The notes: a model not told the origin generated them from the letters alone. A stretch of 64,000 nt of DNA from Macrobrachium rosenbergii (GCF_040412425.1 NC_089756.1:7844726-7908725); one strand, 5' to 3'; shown: positions 26,821 through 39,837, counted from the first letter of the stretch. A program made the numbers and translations.

Positions 26821-28260
26821 CCCATACCCGGACACGAACTTTCTCAGCAAGATCTAAAAATTTCCGTACGACTGCAGTAATGTACAGTGGGCCTAACGTC
26901 CGTCCGTCCGTCTTCACAGGTAATTCGGCTTACTTCAAGAATTCCCCTCAGGGGATGAAATCAAAGTTGAAATCCGACGTTTCCCTTAAGTTCTGGAGAC
27001 CATAATCGGATTTGTCAACTTATAGGGCTCTCAGGGTTTAAAGCTGCTGGTCTGTGAGATGTTATAGGCTTCGATGTAATGCTTTGGCACCCCAGAAAAG
27101 AATTTTACGCTAGTATAGCCTGTATACCTACTGAATGTTTGCAAGTTTGTATAAAGAATTGATGGTACAAAATACCTAAGCCTCTGGTTTAAAATACGAA
27201 TCTATAAGCTGTCTACCCCGAAAACATCACCTAAGCTTAGAAAAAGAAGTATAAAAACAGGACATTGATTGGGAGGAACGTTTTAAAACTTATTTTTCTC
27301 AGTTTAACTCGTAAATCTCTCACATATACCCAAACAAGCTCAACAGATTTAGTAAACAAAATACTATATAGTCCTCGGTAAAGCTTATTTTTCTCAGTTC
27401 AACTCGTAAGTCTATCACGTATACCGCAGAAAGCTTAATAAATTTAGTAAGCCAAATACTATACATTCCTCGGTCAAATATGTGACTTCATAAGCCTTCA
27501 ACTACATTCAGAATTACTTAAATAGAGAAAAAAGAAAGGAAAAGTAATAAAAAGACCATATCAAGAAATAAACTTATACAAGAGAAAATTTTAATTAATT
27601 ACTGGCAATGTTCGTTTCGTTACGTCAGACAATGGACCAGTCATTTCATTGCAATAAAGCGTATCCTCTTGAAAATGTTTATCATTTACGAATTAAAGGC
27701 TTGTAAGAGGTTTAGCCACTACAAGGCACTTAAGGCAGGTCTTTTGTAAGGTGCCAACATCGATAAAAAGCAATAATTGGCTCAAAATCTTCAATTCCCT
27801 CACAGTTACTCAAAACATCGTACGTGGAAATCATAAAGGACATGACGGTTTCAGTTTAAATTCTTTCAGATCCTAGTAGTCTATTCTGTAGAGCCTTTCT
27901 TTGATTACTCATAATAACGATAATAAAAAAGGAAGGGAGGAGACTAAAGCAACGATGAAAATGATAAAAACGAAAAGAAAAACAATTCAAGACTCACGCG
28001 CGCCCTTGCAGCTATGTCAGTTCACCAAAAAGGTTTCGGAACAATATCCAAAGTCAAAGCAAAATAAAAGACAAGAGGAAAAAATGCATTCCTAAAAGAA
28101 TAAAGAAAACGTTTTCGCAAAGATAAAAAAGAGCCTTTCGAGATCTAGACTGATCTGCTTTCAAGAGGTTCTGCTTCAGCCTTCCAGACTGAAATACTGG
28201 AAGCTCTTGTTGGTTCTTTCGACGCGGCTTCTTTGGGAATGTAACCATCTGTCAAAAAAC
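26821..28260. other. Gene-free region
   Basis: AT-rich, with a two-copy 95-bp direct repeat (27,287-27,478). An A-rich open frame at 27,901-28,095 has low-complexity composition and no recognisable domain. Confidence 0.6.
27287..27478. repeat. Tandem duplication, two 95-bp units
   Basis: The word CTTATTTTTCTCAGTT recurs 95 bp later, followed by matching AACTCGTAA, TTTAGTAA, CAAATACTATA and CCTCGGT words with scattered changes. Confidence 0.8.

Positions 28261-28324
<64 letters not shown>
28261..28324. repeat. (GA)n microsatellite
   Basis: About 31 GA units directly joined to the dispersed repeat that follows. Confidence 0.97.
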
Positions 28325-28329
<5 letters not shown>

Positions 28330-28632
28330 AACTGGAATATAAGATTTAGGCCAAAGACCAAGCGTTGGGACCTATGAGGTCATTCAGCGCTGAAGGGGAA
28401 ATTGAGAGCAAATGGGTTTTAGAAGTGCACCAGAAGGAAAACCTTGCAGTTGCACTATGAAACGTTTGTCAGCAGAGGGTGGAAATAAGATGGAAGAAAG
28501 AGAATATGAACGGAGGTACAGGGAAAGGAAAGAAAGGGGTTGCAGCTAGGGGGCGAAGAGACGCTACAAAGCACCTTTAGTAATGCTTACAGTGTACCGA
28601 GTGAGGTGTACTGGCGGCACTACTCCCCTACA
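28325..28632 (+). mobile_element. SINE-like dispersed repeat of decapod type
   Basis: A run containing GACCTATGAGGTCATTCAGC, then CTTGCAGTTGCACTATGAA, AGAGGGTGGAAATAAGATGG, GGGGTTGCAGCTAGGGG and ending CACTACTCCCCTAC. I recognise this order of words as a repeat scattered widely in decapod genomes and transcripts. No open frame runs through it, and I cannot point to convincing box A and B promoters. GA-rich tracts lie at both ends. The call rests on memory of the family, not on a second copy in this window. Confidence 0.6.
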
Positions 28633-28652
28633 GGAGAGAGAGAGGGGGGGAG

Positions 28653-29654
28653 ATCGGAACAAAATTTTATTATATATTTTTCTCATTAATAAGTAAGGAA
28701 TATCTGGTAATTCAGCTGATTGTTTATACTCATGTGGTATAATCCATTTTCCCGTATATTCAGATTAAGAGTATTTCAAACTAATTTCAATAGCAGTTTC
28801 AATTTGGGAATGTACACAGCGTGGCTTTGCTTTTAATGAAATTTGACCCATTACAACTTTCCCTTTTTCCAAAATTATAAAAAGTTATATAAAAATGAGC
28901 ATAGATGTACTTACTTGTAAGGTTGAGATTTCTCTCTGATGAATAATGCTGAAACTTCTCTAGGAACTAGAGAATTTCAAATTAAATACTCAGAAAACTT
29001 GAACATTCATAGCAAGGGTTTAGACGTCCAATAAACATTTAAATAACTGAAAACCAATGGCAAAATATATCACTGACCATATATCAATACCACAAAAGAT
29101 GTAGAGCTTCTACAGCGCAGATGTCAAACGAGAGACTAGTGAAGGAGATAAAAAAAAAGAGGAATAAAAGGAATAGACAGATAGAGAGAAACAAATACTG
29201 GTGTGCCAAAGGGAAACTGAGTGGAAGAACGGAATAGGGGAAATGTATAAAAGAAGAACGACAGGAAAAGAAGTCATGTCTAAAAAGAAAGTTTTTATTT
29301 TATATATATTTTTTTTAGTTAGAAAAGACACAGAAACACCGTTTGGCATTTCAAATGAACCATTTTGCTAGTCACTGGAACTTCTCGAGACATACACACC
29401 AAAGAGACCTTAAATGATATTATACAGCTCTAAAATAAGACCAAAAATCCCTTGGACCCTGAGATTTATAAAAATCATGACTCTTTTCCTCTTGCGGCGT
29501 CAATGATCCTGGGGAGGATAAATAACTTTATTTCATGTATTTTCTTTACATATCTCAAAGTTTATTGCTTCAAATGTCATAACTCTGAAAAGACTCGTTT
29601 CTACAACTTAATCTTCAGTATTTTGTTTACTCTACCTATAACGACCTCCTTCCC
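28653..29654. other. Gene-free region
   Basis: AT-rich sequence without a recognisable gene or repeat. Purine-rich stretches at 29,140-29,270 create low-complexity frames only. Confidence 0.6.
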
Positions 29655-30240
29655 ATTAACTTGGTGGTAAGTATGAGCCTGCTACAGAGACCATATCAAT
29701 AACTGGTAAGTTTGATCCTGCTATGAAGATCATCTCATTACAGTGTAAATTTTAGCCTTCTCCAATCTCATTAACTGGGTTAGTTTGAGCTTGTTATAAA
29801 GACTACCACATAACCAGGTAAGTTTGAGCCTGCTGTAAACACCATCTCATTAACTGAAGACCATCTCATAAGTGGGTAAGTTTGAGCCTACTAGGAAGAC
29901 CATCTCATTAATTGGGTAAGTTTGAGCCTGCTACAAGGACCATCTCATTAATTAAAGACCATCTCATAAGCGGGAAAGTTTTATCATCCTAAAAAGACCA
30001 TCTCATAACTGAGTATGTTTGAGCCCGCTATAAAGACCATCTTATTAACTGAAAACCATCTCATAAGCTGGTAAGTTTGAGTCTATTAGGAACACCATCT
30101 CATTAACTGGGTAAGTTTGAGCCTGCTATAAAGACCATCTCATTAACTGAAGACCATCTCATAAGTGGGAAAGTTTTATCCTCCTAAAATGACCACCTCC
30201 TAACTGAGTATATGTCAGCCTGCTCATAAAGACCATCTCA
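29655..30240. repeat. Minisatellite, about 40-bp unit
   Basis: Degenerate units with the order AAGACCATCTCATTAACTGG, GTAAGTTTGAGCCTGCTA. Variants include CATAAGTGGG and ACTGAAGACC. The array is interrupted by a SINE at 30,241-30,518 and resumes after it. Confidence 0.9.
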
Positions 30241-30518
30241 TAAGTATACCTTTAGTTTTACCAGACCACTGAGCTGATTAACAGCTCTCCTAGGGCTGGC
30301 CCGAAGGGTTAGACTTATTTTACGTGGCTAAGAACCAATTGGTTACGTAGCAACGGGACCTACAGCTTATTGTGGAATCCGAACCACATTATAGCGAGAA
30401 ATTAATTTCTATCAGCAGAAATAAATTCCTCTAACTCTTCATCAGCCGGCCACGGGAATTGAACTCAGGCCCATCGTGTGACAATCTGAAGCTCAACCGA
30501 CTCGGCCAACAAAGGGCT
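30241..30518 (-). mobile_element. tRNA-derived SINE, head type 1
   Basis: Read on the minus strand, it starts with a tRNA-like head holding a box A (TGGCCGAGTCGG) and a box B (GAGTTCAATTCCC). It continues into a body with CTCGCTATAATGTGGTTCGG, CCGTTGCTACGTAACC and AACCAATTGGTTCTTAGCC, then GAGAGCTGTTAATCAGC, and ends in TATACTTA. The body is shared with copies at 46.9, 59.1 and 63.8 kb. It sits inside the 40-bp minisatellite. AGACCATCTCATAA flanks it on both sides (30,230 and 30,519), which would serve as a target duplication but is also a word of the array. Confidence 0.9.
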
Positions 30519-30565
30519 AGACCATCTCATAACCGGGTAAGTTTGAGCCTACAACATGGACTACG
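30519..30565. repeat. Minisatellite resumes after SINE
   Basis: One more unit of the 40-bp array (GACCATCTCATAACCGGGTA, GTTTGAGCCTAC), showing that the SINE split the array. Confidence 0.85.
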
Positions 30566-30867
30566 CTACCTTTTGCCCAGTTAATGATCGCGCTCATACG
30601 AATGTTTGTGGCAGCTGTATCGTATCAAGGGCTAAATTTCGTTAACACAAGCAGGGAAAAAGCTCAAGCAACAATGTGCTCAAACCCTGAACTCTACCAA
30701 ATCCTCAGTATCCGCTGACTTGGATGATTATTCTCTTGCTCGAGCAAGCATTAATACCCTAAAACAAGTCTCCTTTTATTCTAATAATTTCATAACATTA
30801 TTATTTACTTATTTACATATTTATTCATTTATTTTCTTTTTCAGTAACTGATCGCCTCTTTGTGCAT
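30566..30867. other. Gene-free spacer
   Basis: No recognisable feature. TTTATT-rich near 30,800-30,835. Confidence 0.6.
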
Positions 30868-30975
30868 TTCCCATTACCTTCTGTTACTTCTTTCTAAAGA
30901 ACACCATATTCTTAGGAAGCCTGAATTTCAAGCCAATGGCACCCGTGGGCTTGTTCCATATGAGTATGGCTCATC

Positions 30976-31059
<84 letters not shown>

Positions 31060-31060
31060 T
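30868..31060 (+). mobile_element. LINE 3' UTR fragment with (AAT)n tail
   Basis: The stretch with GAACACCATATTCTTAGGAA, GCCTGAATTTCAAGCC and GGGCTTGTTCCATATGA precedes an (AAT)n tract at 30,976-31,060. The same 3' end is found at 35.1, 39.8, 47.7 and 49.5 kb, and at 39.8 kb it follows a recognisable reverse-transcriptase gene. This copy is strongly 5'-truncated and keeps no coding sequence. Confidence 0.85.
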
Positions 31061-31554
31061 AAAATAATTATATGCAAAATTAAAATACACGCGGTGTTCT
31101 TTTTATTCTAATTGAACAGTTATTATATGCAAAATTAAAATCAAGTAAATTTGTTCTCCTCTTATTCTATGTATCGAATAAACAATCAATAAATCATTTT
31201 CTAATGAAAAAAGTTTTAAATTTACCTGAGATACTTCTGTATCCCCATAATTATAAGGAGAGAAAAACTATAAATATGTGAACATTATATATATATATAC
31301 ATATAGGAATATGAATATGTATATGTATATGTAATATTGTACATTTAACAATAACAAAAAAATGTTACAACTGATGTTAATGAAAAATATTAAAATTACG
31401 TTCATGATAACAAAACAACAAGACTCTATGTCCAGATATACACTTCGAAGAGGTCACGACTGACGGAACAGCTGTGTTGTGTTTTTATAAATGGAACCTT
31501 CGTTTTTGTCCATCAACTGAATTATAAGGAGAAAAACTATAAATCGAATAACAT

Positions 31555-31585
<31 letters not shown>

Positions 31586-31606
31586 GTGTTTATATATATA
31601 TATATT

Positions 31607-31669
<63 letters not shown>

Positions 31670-32756
31670 TTTCGTATCTAGATGGAAATAATATTGGGGC
31701 TGCTCTGGCTAATACAGCTCGTACACACAAAGGAGGAGGAATAAACAAAATACAGAATTAACAAAATACAGAAATTATTATAAAAATAGATTTATTAATA
31801 TTAAACTTAATAAAATCTATAACAAAAAGAATGCCATAAAATGAGCCAGGTCCGGGCCATAAAGCAATATTACAAAGAAGAAGTACAGCACGAGACACAA
31901 CAACGACAACAGGCCGTATGCTGCCGTCTCGCCAAAATACAAAGGACACGTGCACCCGAGCAAAACTGCCGATCTCCACCTGCGGCCAACAAACAACCAT
32001 CTTCGTTGGTGCGCTGCTCCAGTCTGGGCCCAAACACCGGCTGCCCAAGAAACGTCCTCAAAGTCGAACTGCTGCTGGTACTTTCTCATCCCCAAGAGAA
32101 CAACCTGTTCTTTTTGATTGTTGGCGCCACGCCACCACAGACGTCAACAATCCTGTGAAAATAAGAGGAGGGGAGAGGATTGCCAAATAAATAAACAGGT
32201 TTTCCGCCCATAGAACCACTTCCTAACACCTTCCCCTTCCAAATTACAATTTTTTTTTTTTTTTCAGTTGATAACAAAAAAACAAACAAGACTCTGTCAC
32301 ACGGTGTCCCCGAGGTTATACAGGTTCTTTAATATACTCAGGAAGAGGTCACATGACTGACGAGATGAAACAAAGGAACAACAAAAACAATAAAATGAGC
32401 TTAAAATTGTTGTGTTTTTAAATACAAAAAAAAATGGAAAACAAAAAGCAAGTTAAATAAAAACAAAAAGAGCATTAAACAAAAAAAAAAAACTAAAAAT
32501 AATCTTACGTTCCATTTGTCCATCAAAAACCCACTGAATTTGGAAGAACATCAAAGATGAGCAGCTCGTGGTCAGAAGATCCAGAAAACATTGTCAAAAA
32601 ACTGCCTGCTGCTGCTGCCAATACCGCTACTCTTGATCAGACCCGACTGATCGGCAGCTCACTGACGAAAACATCAAAACAAAAAAATTGAAGGTAAGGA
32701 GGCAGCAATCCACAAATATCGCGGGGAACCAGCAGTTCCCGCAAAACCATCATATG

Positions 32757-32757
<1 letters not shown>
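31061..32757. other. Gene-free region with internal similarities
   Basis: Contains a (TA)n tract (31,553-31,668). The phrase ATTATAAGGAGA...AACTATAAAT occurs near 31,250 and 31,520. The phrase AAGACTCT...GAAGAGGTCAC...GACTGACG occurs near 31,420 and 32,290. These paired words suggest an old duplicated or transposon-derived segment. Overlapping open frames of 60-105 codons at 31,758-32,190 lie on both strands, with no domain that I recognise. Confidence 0.5.
31553..31668. repeat. (TA)n microsatellite, interrupted
   Basis: TA tract with TG and TTTA interruptions. Confidence 0.95.

Positions 32758-32836
<79 letters not shown>
32758..32836. repeat. (TA)n microsatellite
   Basis: Pure TA tract of about 39 units. 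Confidence 0.97.
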
Positions 32837-32838
<2 letters not shown>

Positions 32839-33153
32839 GTTAAATTCAATTATCATTGTTATTTCACATCACATCTTTAGTTTATGCCCAGGTAAGCGAT
32901 CGTTCTCTAAATTTCCTCTTATTACATAACAAACGAAGAGTTTACACAAGCTAAAAACTGCCTCCCCAAACTACCTGACAAAAAAAAAACCTACACACAC
33001 AGGCAATGATGAGGGTGATGTGTTCACATTATCACAATTAAGTTAATAATACTCATTTCACTCTTGAATAATTTGTAGAAGCATGCTTGACGACAGCCGT
33101 GCTTGCCTTTGCGTTTCATCAAATATGCATTCTTTACCCACTGTTTGAACTAG

Positions 33154-33218
<65 letters not shown>

Positions 33219-33363
33219 GTTTCTCACTTGGAAAATACTTGAATACATGCTGGTACTCATTGTATTTTAGTTCAATTCTTTCATACTTTTTGGTAGAATT
33301 TGTGTATATTATGCGTACGCAATTCACCCCTTCAAAAAAAATTTATGTATCCATATATATACA

Positions 33364-33364
<1 letters not shown>
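32837..33364. other. Gene-free spacer with (CT)n tract
   Basis: Holds a (CT)n tract at 33,155-33,217 and nothing else recognisable. Confidence 0.7.
33155..33217. repeat. (CT)n microsatellite
   Basis: About 31 CT units. Ser-Leu and Arg-Glu frames here are artefacts. Confidence 0.97.
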
Positions 33365-33449
<85 letters not shown>

Positions 33450-33450
33450 A
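33365..33450. repeat. (TA)n-(TG)n microsatellite
   Basis: TA tract grading into a short TG tract. Confidence 0.96.
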
Positions 33451-34660
33451 CATTTATACAATTAGTAAGTATTCTGAGAGTATTGCTAAAGCAATATATT
33501 TATGTCATCCACCAACCAAATGAAAGGGTTGGTGATAAATATGAACGACATATGTCTGCAACATCTCTCTGAACACATTCCGCATGATGGAGGGTTGAAC
33601 AAGAAACTGTTATGATTCTTTTACAGTTCGTAACAGACAATTTCCGCCAAACGAGGAATGCCTGTGATCACGAATGGCTGACTCAAATGGCTTCTATTTT
33701 TTTAATGTGAAGGTCACGATACTATCTGAAAGGGGTTCATTAGTGGAGTATGCTTGTTATGTGTACGAATTCACAATCGCTTTCAGTTTGAAATTATGGC
33801 TGATGGTAAAATCTACGGGCTTTGGAACCCTCATTTCACTTCTGCACTTCTCTGATAATGATGAAACTGCGGAAGTGCAAACGAACAGACACAGGCGGAA
33901 CACGAGCTGGTTTCCCTTCATGCACATCTAAGCATGAGGATTTATCTTTATTAGCAGTTTGACTGAAATCCTTTCAACAAAGGCTAACACACTTATTGAG
34001 GGACACACACACACATGGATGGGCTATCAAACAGACAGACAGACAGACAGATAAATAAGAAAAACTCGAATACTCCTCGATGGGGGACTAGAAAGCACAT
34101 AACAATGCAATTATAAACAATGTACACGCCACATACTGTATATACGCAATAAATAGAACATTTGAACTTTATGAACTGTATAAACTAAAATCACCAACAA
34201 ATCAACTTAAACAGAATAAATCTTGTTGAACTAATAACTTTCAGAGTGGGAATTATGACAGAATATGCCGCTATTTGCTTTTCATAAAATGCTAGATGTT
34301 AATATAATGAGAAAGCGCCAGATATTGATACAACAAAAAAGAAATTGTTCTTCCCTAGTATCTATTGGCTGACCTTTTATAACCTTTGAAATAAAAGTGA
34401 ATACAAAAAATTTAAACAATACATTGCCTGATCTCAACATACATTGTCTTCATAGCCTTTTTCTGTCCGACTTAATCTTTAACAGGATTTATTTCGTGTA
34501 AGCTTCGCCTAGCAAAGCCTGCAACTTTGAACTACATATGCATACCGCTTTTTATGATTTTAGAAGGTGAACCGACTGAGTGCCTAAAAAAGAATCTGCA
34601 GTATTCACAATTTTATTTTTTGTTCGTTTATGAACATGCATTCACTGCAAATTTATATAT
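33451..34660. other. Gene-free region
   Basis: An 85-codon frame at 33,674-33,931 shows no motif that I recognise and no partner exon. A short (GACA)n lies at 34,030-34,051. Otherwise it is unique-looking AT-rich DNA. Confidence 0.5.
34030..34051. repeat. Short (GACA)n microsatellite
   Basis: Five to six GACA units followed by GATAAATA. It recalls the GACA core of the large satellite but is too short to link to it. Confidence 0.85.
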
Positions 34661-34890
<230 letters not shown>

Positions 34891-35087
34891 TCAGTGAACT
34901 CTGTTTAACCATGAGTGGGACTTGGACTGAAGCAGACGTATGCTGAGTCTATTAACTAATGTTCCAATGAGGTGGCAGTTTACAATACGATATAAATCAA
35001 TGTTAAAGTGAACTTCTGTTAAACTCGTCTCTGCGCAACTGAAGAAAGAAAAACTTTATAAAAAAGCCTAAAAGTAAAATGCATAAT

Positions 35088-35089
35088 TC

Positions 35090-35171
<82 letters not shown>

Positions 35172-35450
35172 AGATGAACCCTATTCACATGGATCAAGCC
35201 CACAAAAGGGGCCATTGACTTGAAATTCAAGCTTCCAAAGAACATGGTGTTCATTACAAAGAAGTAACAGGAGGTAAGGGATATATACAGAAAGAAGAGA
35301 TAAGTTATTAGAAAAAATGAATTAATTAACAAATTAATAAATAAATAGATAAAAATGTAAGTAAATTTATTAAAATGCAAGGAGAATGGTATTAGGGTAA
35401 TGATGAATTGTTTCTTCGTTTGAATTTTTGAACTTCAAAATTCGCCTATT
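35088..35450 (-). mobile_element. 5'-truncated LINE 3' end with (AAT)n tail
   Basis: On the plus strand an (ATT)n tract (35,091-35,167) is followed by AGATGAACCCTATTCACATG, AAATTCAAGCTTCCAAAG and AACATGGTGTTCATT, which is the LINE 3' UTR reversed. It then runs to about 35,450, where the minus strand reads EVQKFKRRNNSSLP, the tail of the reverse-transcriptase ORF. The copy is dead and lacks everything upstream. Confidence 0.85.
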
Positions 35451-35879
35451 GTCGGGAAACTCTGAAAGAGCCAGTTTGAGCAAATATTATCAGCGACATC
35501 TGCGGGGTTTTACATCAAGTCTCCGTTTGCAAAACAGAGCCTTCAAAATTACGAGCAACGAAATTTTCATCTTATGCAAAGAGGGCGTAAGCTCTGATAT
35601 AAGGAATCGATCCCTCAGTGGGATTCAATCCCGTTCCCCGCCCGTAATCTACAAAGAGATCGCAGAGAGCGAACGGCAGGGTAAAAACAAGGAGGAAATA
35701 CTTGAAAGGAAATCGCCCATGCTGGAAAAAGGGGGAAACTGCCGTGTGTGAGGTGAAGGGGAGATTTAGTCCTACTAACGGTCTGAGGGGAAGAGTGGCG
35801 ACCATTGTCTTCACGAGAAACGTCGTCATTTATTTGTTCGAAGAAGATGGAGCATCACTTTGGTATCGCTTGGCTGTTG
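35451..35879. other. Gene-free stretch with one unassigned frame
   Basis: A 107-codon plus-strand frame (35,428-35,751) begins in the LINE relic and has no recognisable domain or hydrophobic segment. I do not call it a gene. Base composition is less AT-rich than the neighbours. Confidence 0.4.
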
Positions 35880-36745
35880 GAAACTAGTGAAAATTACAAG
35901 ATGTAGACACCTTCATCCACTTGGGAAACTTACAAGATGTAGGTTCGTGTATCCACTAGTGAAACTTAAAATATGTAGGTTCGTTCATCCACTACTGAAA
36001 CTCAAAAGATGTAGGTACGTTTATGCGCTAGCGAAAATTAAAAGATGTAAGTTCGTTTATCCATTAGTGAACCTTAGAAGATGTAGGTACGTTTATCAAC
36101 TAGTAAAACTGATCCACTTGTAAAACTTAGAAGATTAAAAGATGTAGGTTCGTTTACCCACTAGTAAAACTTAAAAGATGTAGGGACATTTATCCACTGG
36201 TGAAACTTAAAGGATGTAGGTTCGTTTATCCACAAGTGAAACTGAAGTAATGTAGGAATATTTATCCTTGAAAGACGCAGGTTTGTTTATCCATTGGTGA
36301 CACTTAAAAGATGTAGGGTCGTTTGCCCACTAGTAACACTTAAAAGATGTAGGTACATTTATCTACTAGTGAAACTTGAAAGATGTAGGAACGTTTGCCA
36401 ACAGGTGAAGCTTAAAGGACGTAGGAACTTTTACCCACTGGTGAAACTTGAAAGATGAAGGTACATTTATTCACTAGTGAAACTTACAAAGTGTAGGAAC
36501 GTTTATCCACCAGCGAAACTTAAAAGATGTAAGTACGTTTGCCCACCAGCGAAACTTGAAAGATGTAGGTACGTGTACACACTAGTGAACCTTGAAAGAT
36601 GTAGGTATGTTTATCCACTAGTGAAACTTAAAAGATGTATAGGTTTATCCAAAAGTGAAACTTAAAAGATGTAGGTTCATTTATCCACTAGTAAAACTTA
36701 TGAGATGTAAGTTCGTTTATCCTCTAAAGAAACTTAAGAGATGAA
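35880..36745. repeat. Minisatellite, 36-bp unit
   Basis: About 24 units with CACTAGTGAAACTTAAAAGA followed by TGTAGGTTCGTTTATC. Because 36 bp is twelve codons, the plus strand keeps open frames (35,860-36,123 and 36,477-36,665) encoding a 12-residue Cys/Lys/Arg/Tyr/Val repeat such as LVKLKRCRYVYP. Nothing else supports coding. Confidence 0.93.
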
Positions 36746-37136
36746 GGTTTGCTCCTGCATTAAGAGCCCGTGCTGGCATAAGGCCAGTTGAATCTAAACC
36801 AACTGCCCTTCCAAGACAAGAGAAGAGAAACTGCTATCAGTGTAAATGAACTCGTTAAAATTCAGAGAGTTTAAGATTTTTTCGTCGACGTTATCTAACG
36901 AAGGAAACAAATCCTGAAGGAAAAATGTTGGAAAACATATTTTTTAAACTGATTAACGCCGAAACACCTGCTAATCTCTAATTTCTAGATATTGAGGCAT
37001 GAAGGCAAAACTGCCTAAACTGTATTCACAAACGATTTAATTCGAACAATTGTTCATTCAAGACTGGAAGAAACCAGGAAGGGAAAAGGTACGAAACGCA
37101 GGCATTAAATCAAGAGGCTCCTCACGCGGAATTCCC
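36746..37136. other. Gene-free spacer
   Basis: No recognisable feature between the 36-bp minisatellite and the CA tract. Confidence 0.6.
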
Positions 37137-37392
37137 CCTCACACACACACTCACACACATACACAAACACACACACACACGTATAAACACGGACACACAC
37201 ACGCACACAGAAACACGCAAGCAACACACACAGACATACCCACACACACATGCACATACACATAGACATACACACACACACATGCACATACACAGACATA
37301 CACACACACGCGCGCGCGCACACACAGACACACACACGCACACACACACCCACACGTACACACACACACATACACACACGCATACACACGAG
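37137..37392. repeat. Imperfect (CA)n tract
   Basis: About 250 bp of CA with GA, TA and CG interruptions, including a CGCGCGCG run at about 37,308-37,318. His-Thr and Cys-Val frames on either strand are artefacts. Confidence 0.96.
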
Positions 37393-37750
37393 CGCCACCC
37401 CCCACCACCTTACCCTCATAATGCCAAATCCCCTCACTTATCCAGAATCCCGCTGACTGACCTTGGTAAACAAAATCTCACTGACCTTATATAGAGAAGC
37501 GCGAGGCGCGAAACGCAATTTCTATTCAATTATATCCTCGCCAGTGACTCCTTATAACAACATAAGTCTGGATTTTCGTCGCCAGTGAGAAACCATAATG
37601 TGGATAGCAATTTAGGTTTTTTTTTTTTTACCTCATGCACACGGTGCATTTTTATCGCTTCTAAAGCAGGATTTTTTTTTTATTTTTCTTCTCCTATGAG
37701 TTCCTAGTGGGTGAATACGAGGTTACCTTGGTGATACTTCGCTGAAGTCA
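37393..37750. other. Gene-free spacer
   Basis: Two poly(T) runs near 37,620 and 37,670. Nothing else is recognisable. Confidence 0.6.
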
Positions 37751-38090
37751 AGTTATTTATTTATTTATGTATTTATTTATTAATTTGTCTATTTATTTTT
37801 CTATCTGTTTATTTATTTGTCGCTCTGTTTAATTATTTATTAATTTATTTAATTATTAATTTAATTATTTTTTTAATTATTCATTTTGTTACTTATCTAA
37901 GGATTTGTTTATATTATTAATTTTATTTTTTATGTAATTGTTTAATTATTAATTTATTTAATTATTTATTTATTTATCTATTTAATTACATAATTATTAA
38001 TTATTTAATTATTTAATCTTTTAATTAACTAATTATTTAATTTTATATTTATTTGTTTATCTATTTATTTATTCATTCATTTATTGCTAT
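37751..38090. repeat. TTTA/TTAA-rich low-complexity tract
   Basis: About 340 bp of TTTATT, TTAATT and TTTAATTA words. Confidence 0.9.
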
Positions 38091-39249
38091 AAACTGGCGT
38101 GACAACTTTTAGAAGCATCGACGAACAAGTATTTTATCTGTGTGGGTGAATTTCATGCATATATCATTAATCTCATTCTTACCTCACAAATGATTCGAAG
38201 TCTGTGATTGATACATCGATTTATTGCTATGAAATGGCGTGACAACATCTGTGGTCAAACCCGAGCAAGTTTCCTTCCTTCGTGGATGTTTCCTCCATGT
38301 GTATTTAAGGCAACCTTTGCTATTCTGTGCATGTGTATGTGCGTGTGTGAGTGCATCTTTAAGTGCAAATGAACATCATCAGTGTATAAAGATCGTAGCA
38401 AGAAATGTACATGTCTGTCCTTTTTTTTCTGCCATAAACTGGAATCACACTAATTATGGTCATCGCTGCCTTTCAACGTTACGTATTTATTAACTCAGTG
38501 TTTCTCAAGCAAAAGCATTCAAGCATTATTTATACGAAAGTATCAATACTCTGAGCCATGAGGATCATGAAATCAAATATAAAGAATTCAAATTATTTAT
38601 AATTCTGTCAAATTTAACCACATCGATAAAGTAAATAACGTTGCCTATCTAATTATTTTACCTCGTTTGTCAACCAAACTGGTTTTAAATCGACGTGATA
38701 GTGAAAAATTTTGCTAGAGCACAGTAGTTTAAAGAAGGATGCTCGAGTCGCTATCATATCTATATTAATGAGATTATGAAATAAGGACCATATTTACGAA
38801 AATACCAGATGATCTGATAAAAATAAATGGGATTTCGAAAATAAGTCATTAAAAAAAACAAGGGAGAAACATCGCCCTGGAAAACAAACAATGAAATAAA
38901 TAAAAAACAAAACAATAACTTCGAAAACCAGAAATAAATTATTCGAAAAAAAAATCACCTCTCAAAGCCGAAGTCTTTACTCAATCATTCGGACTTATCA
39001 CTGAATCGAATCCGCGAAACAGCACTTAAAGCATGGCGTAATAATGGTCGTTGAGCCAAGAGCTCCCTAATCCCCTAAAAGAGAGCTTTCCCGGTGATTC
39101 GGAAAGTGGCACCACAGATTTCGGATTGCTTGCAAATGCAGAGATGATTGCGAGGTGGGGACGTGAATGCTTTCGACGCTCGTCGAGCAAATCCTGACGA
39201 AAGATCTGGCTGGCTATGTTTCATGGAAGATTAGCCGATCGAGGTGGAT

Positions 39250-39252
<3 letters not shown>
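38091..39252. other. Gene-free region
   Basis: The phrase TTATTGCTAT..A.TGGCGTGACAAC occurs at 38,082 and again near 38,221, hinting at an old duplication of about 140 bp. No gene is seen. Confidence 0.55.

Positions 39253-39315
<63 letters not shown>
39253..39315. repeat. (GA)n microsatellite
   Basis: About 30 GA units. Confidence 0.97.
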
Positions 39316-39316
<1 letters not shown>

Positions 39317-39437
39317 TGTCAGGGAAATAAAATAAATTTCTGCTACTGATCATGTTCAAATTCTCACGATAGAAAAATATATACGAGGGTATCAATGTGA
39401 AATATTTATCATAATACGACAAACACTTTGACAATTA

Positions 39438-39774
<337 letters not shown>

Positions 39775-39834
<60 letters not shown>
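39775..39834. repeat. (ATT)n tail of the LINE
   Basis: About 20 ATT units directly after the LINE 3' UTR on the minus strand (AAT when read with the element). Confidence 0.96.

Positions 39835-39837
<3 letters not shown>

Noticed and set aside
30241..30518. Functional tRNA genes in the box A/B regions (also 46.9, 59.3 and 63.75 kb)
   Set aside because: Heads run straight into a shared SINE body, lack a complete cloverleaf by eye, and occur in repeated copies.
31758..32190. Possible host gene or LTR element (overlapping frames, TTGGCGCCACGCC as a primer-site-like word)
   Set aside because: Frames overlap on both strands without domains. No pair of LTRs, protease or integrase motif was found.
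33674..33931. 85-codon plus-strand gene
   Set aside because: No motif, no flanking exons and no conservation evidence available.
35428..35751. 107-codon plus-strand gene
   Set aside because: It starts inside a LINE relic on the opposite strand and shows no recognisable domain or splice context.
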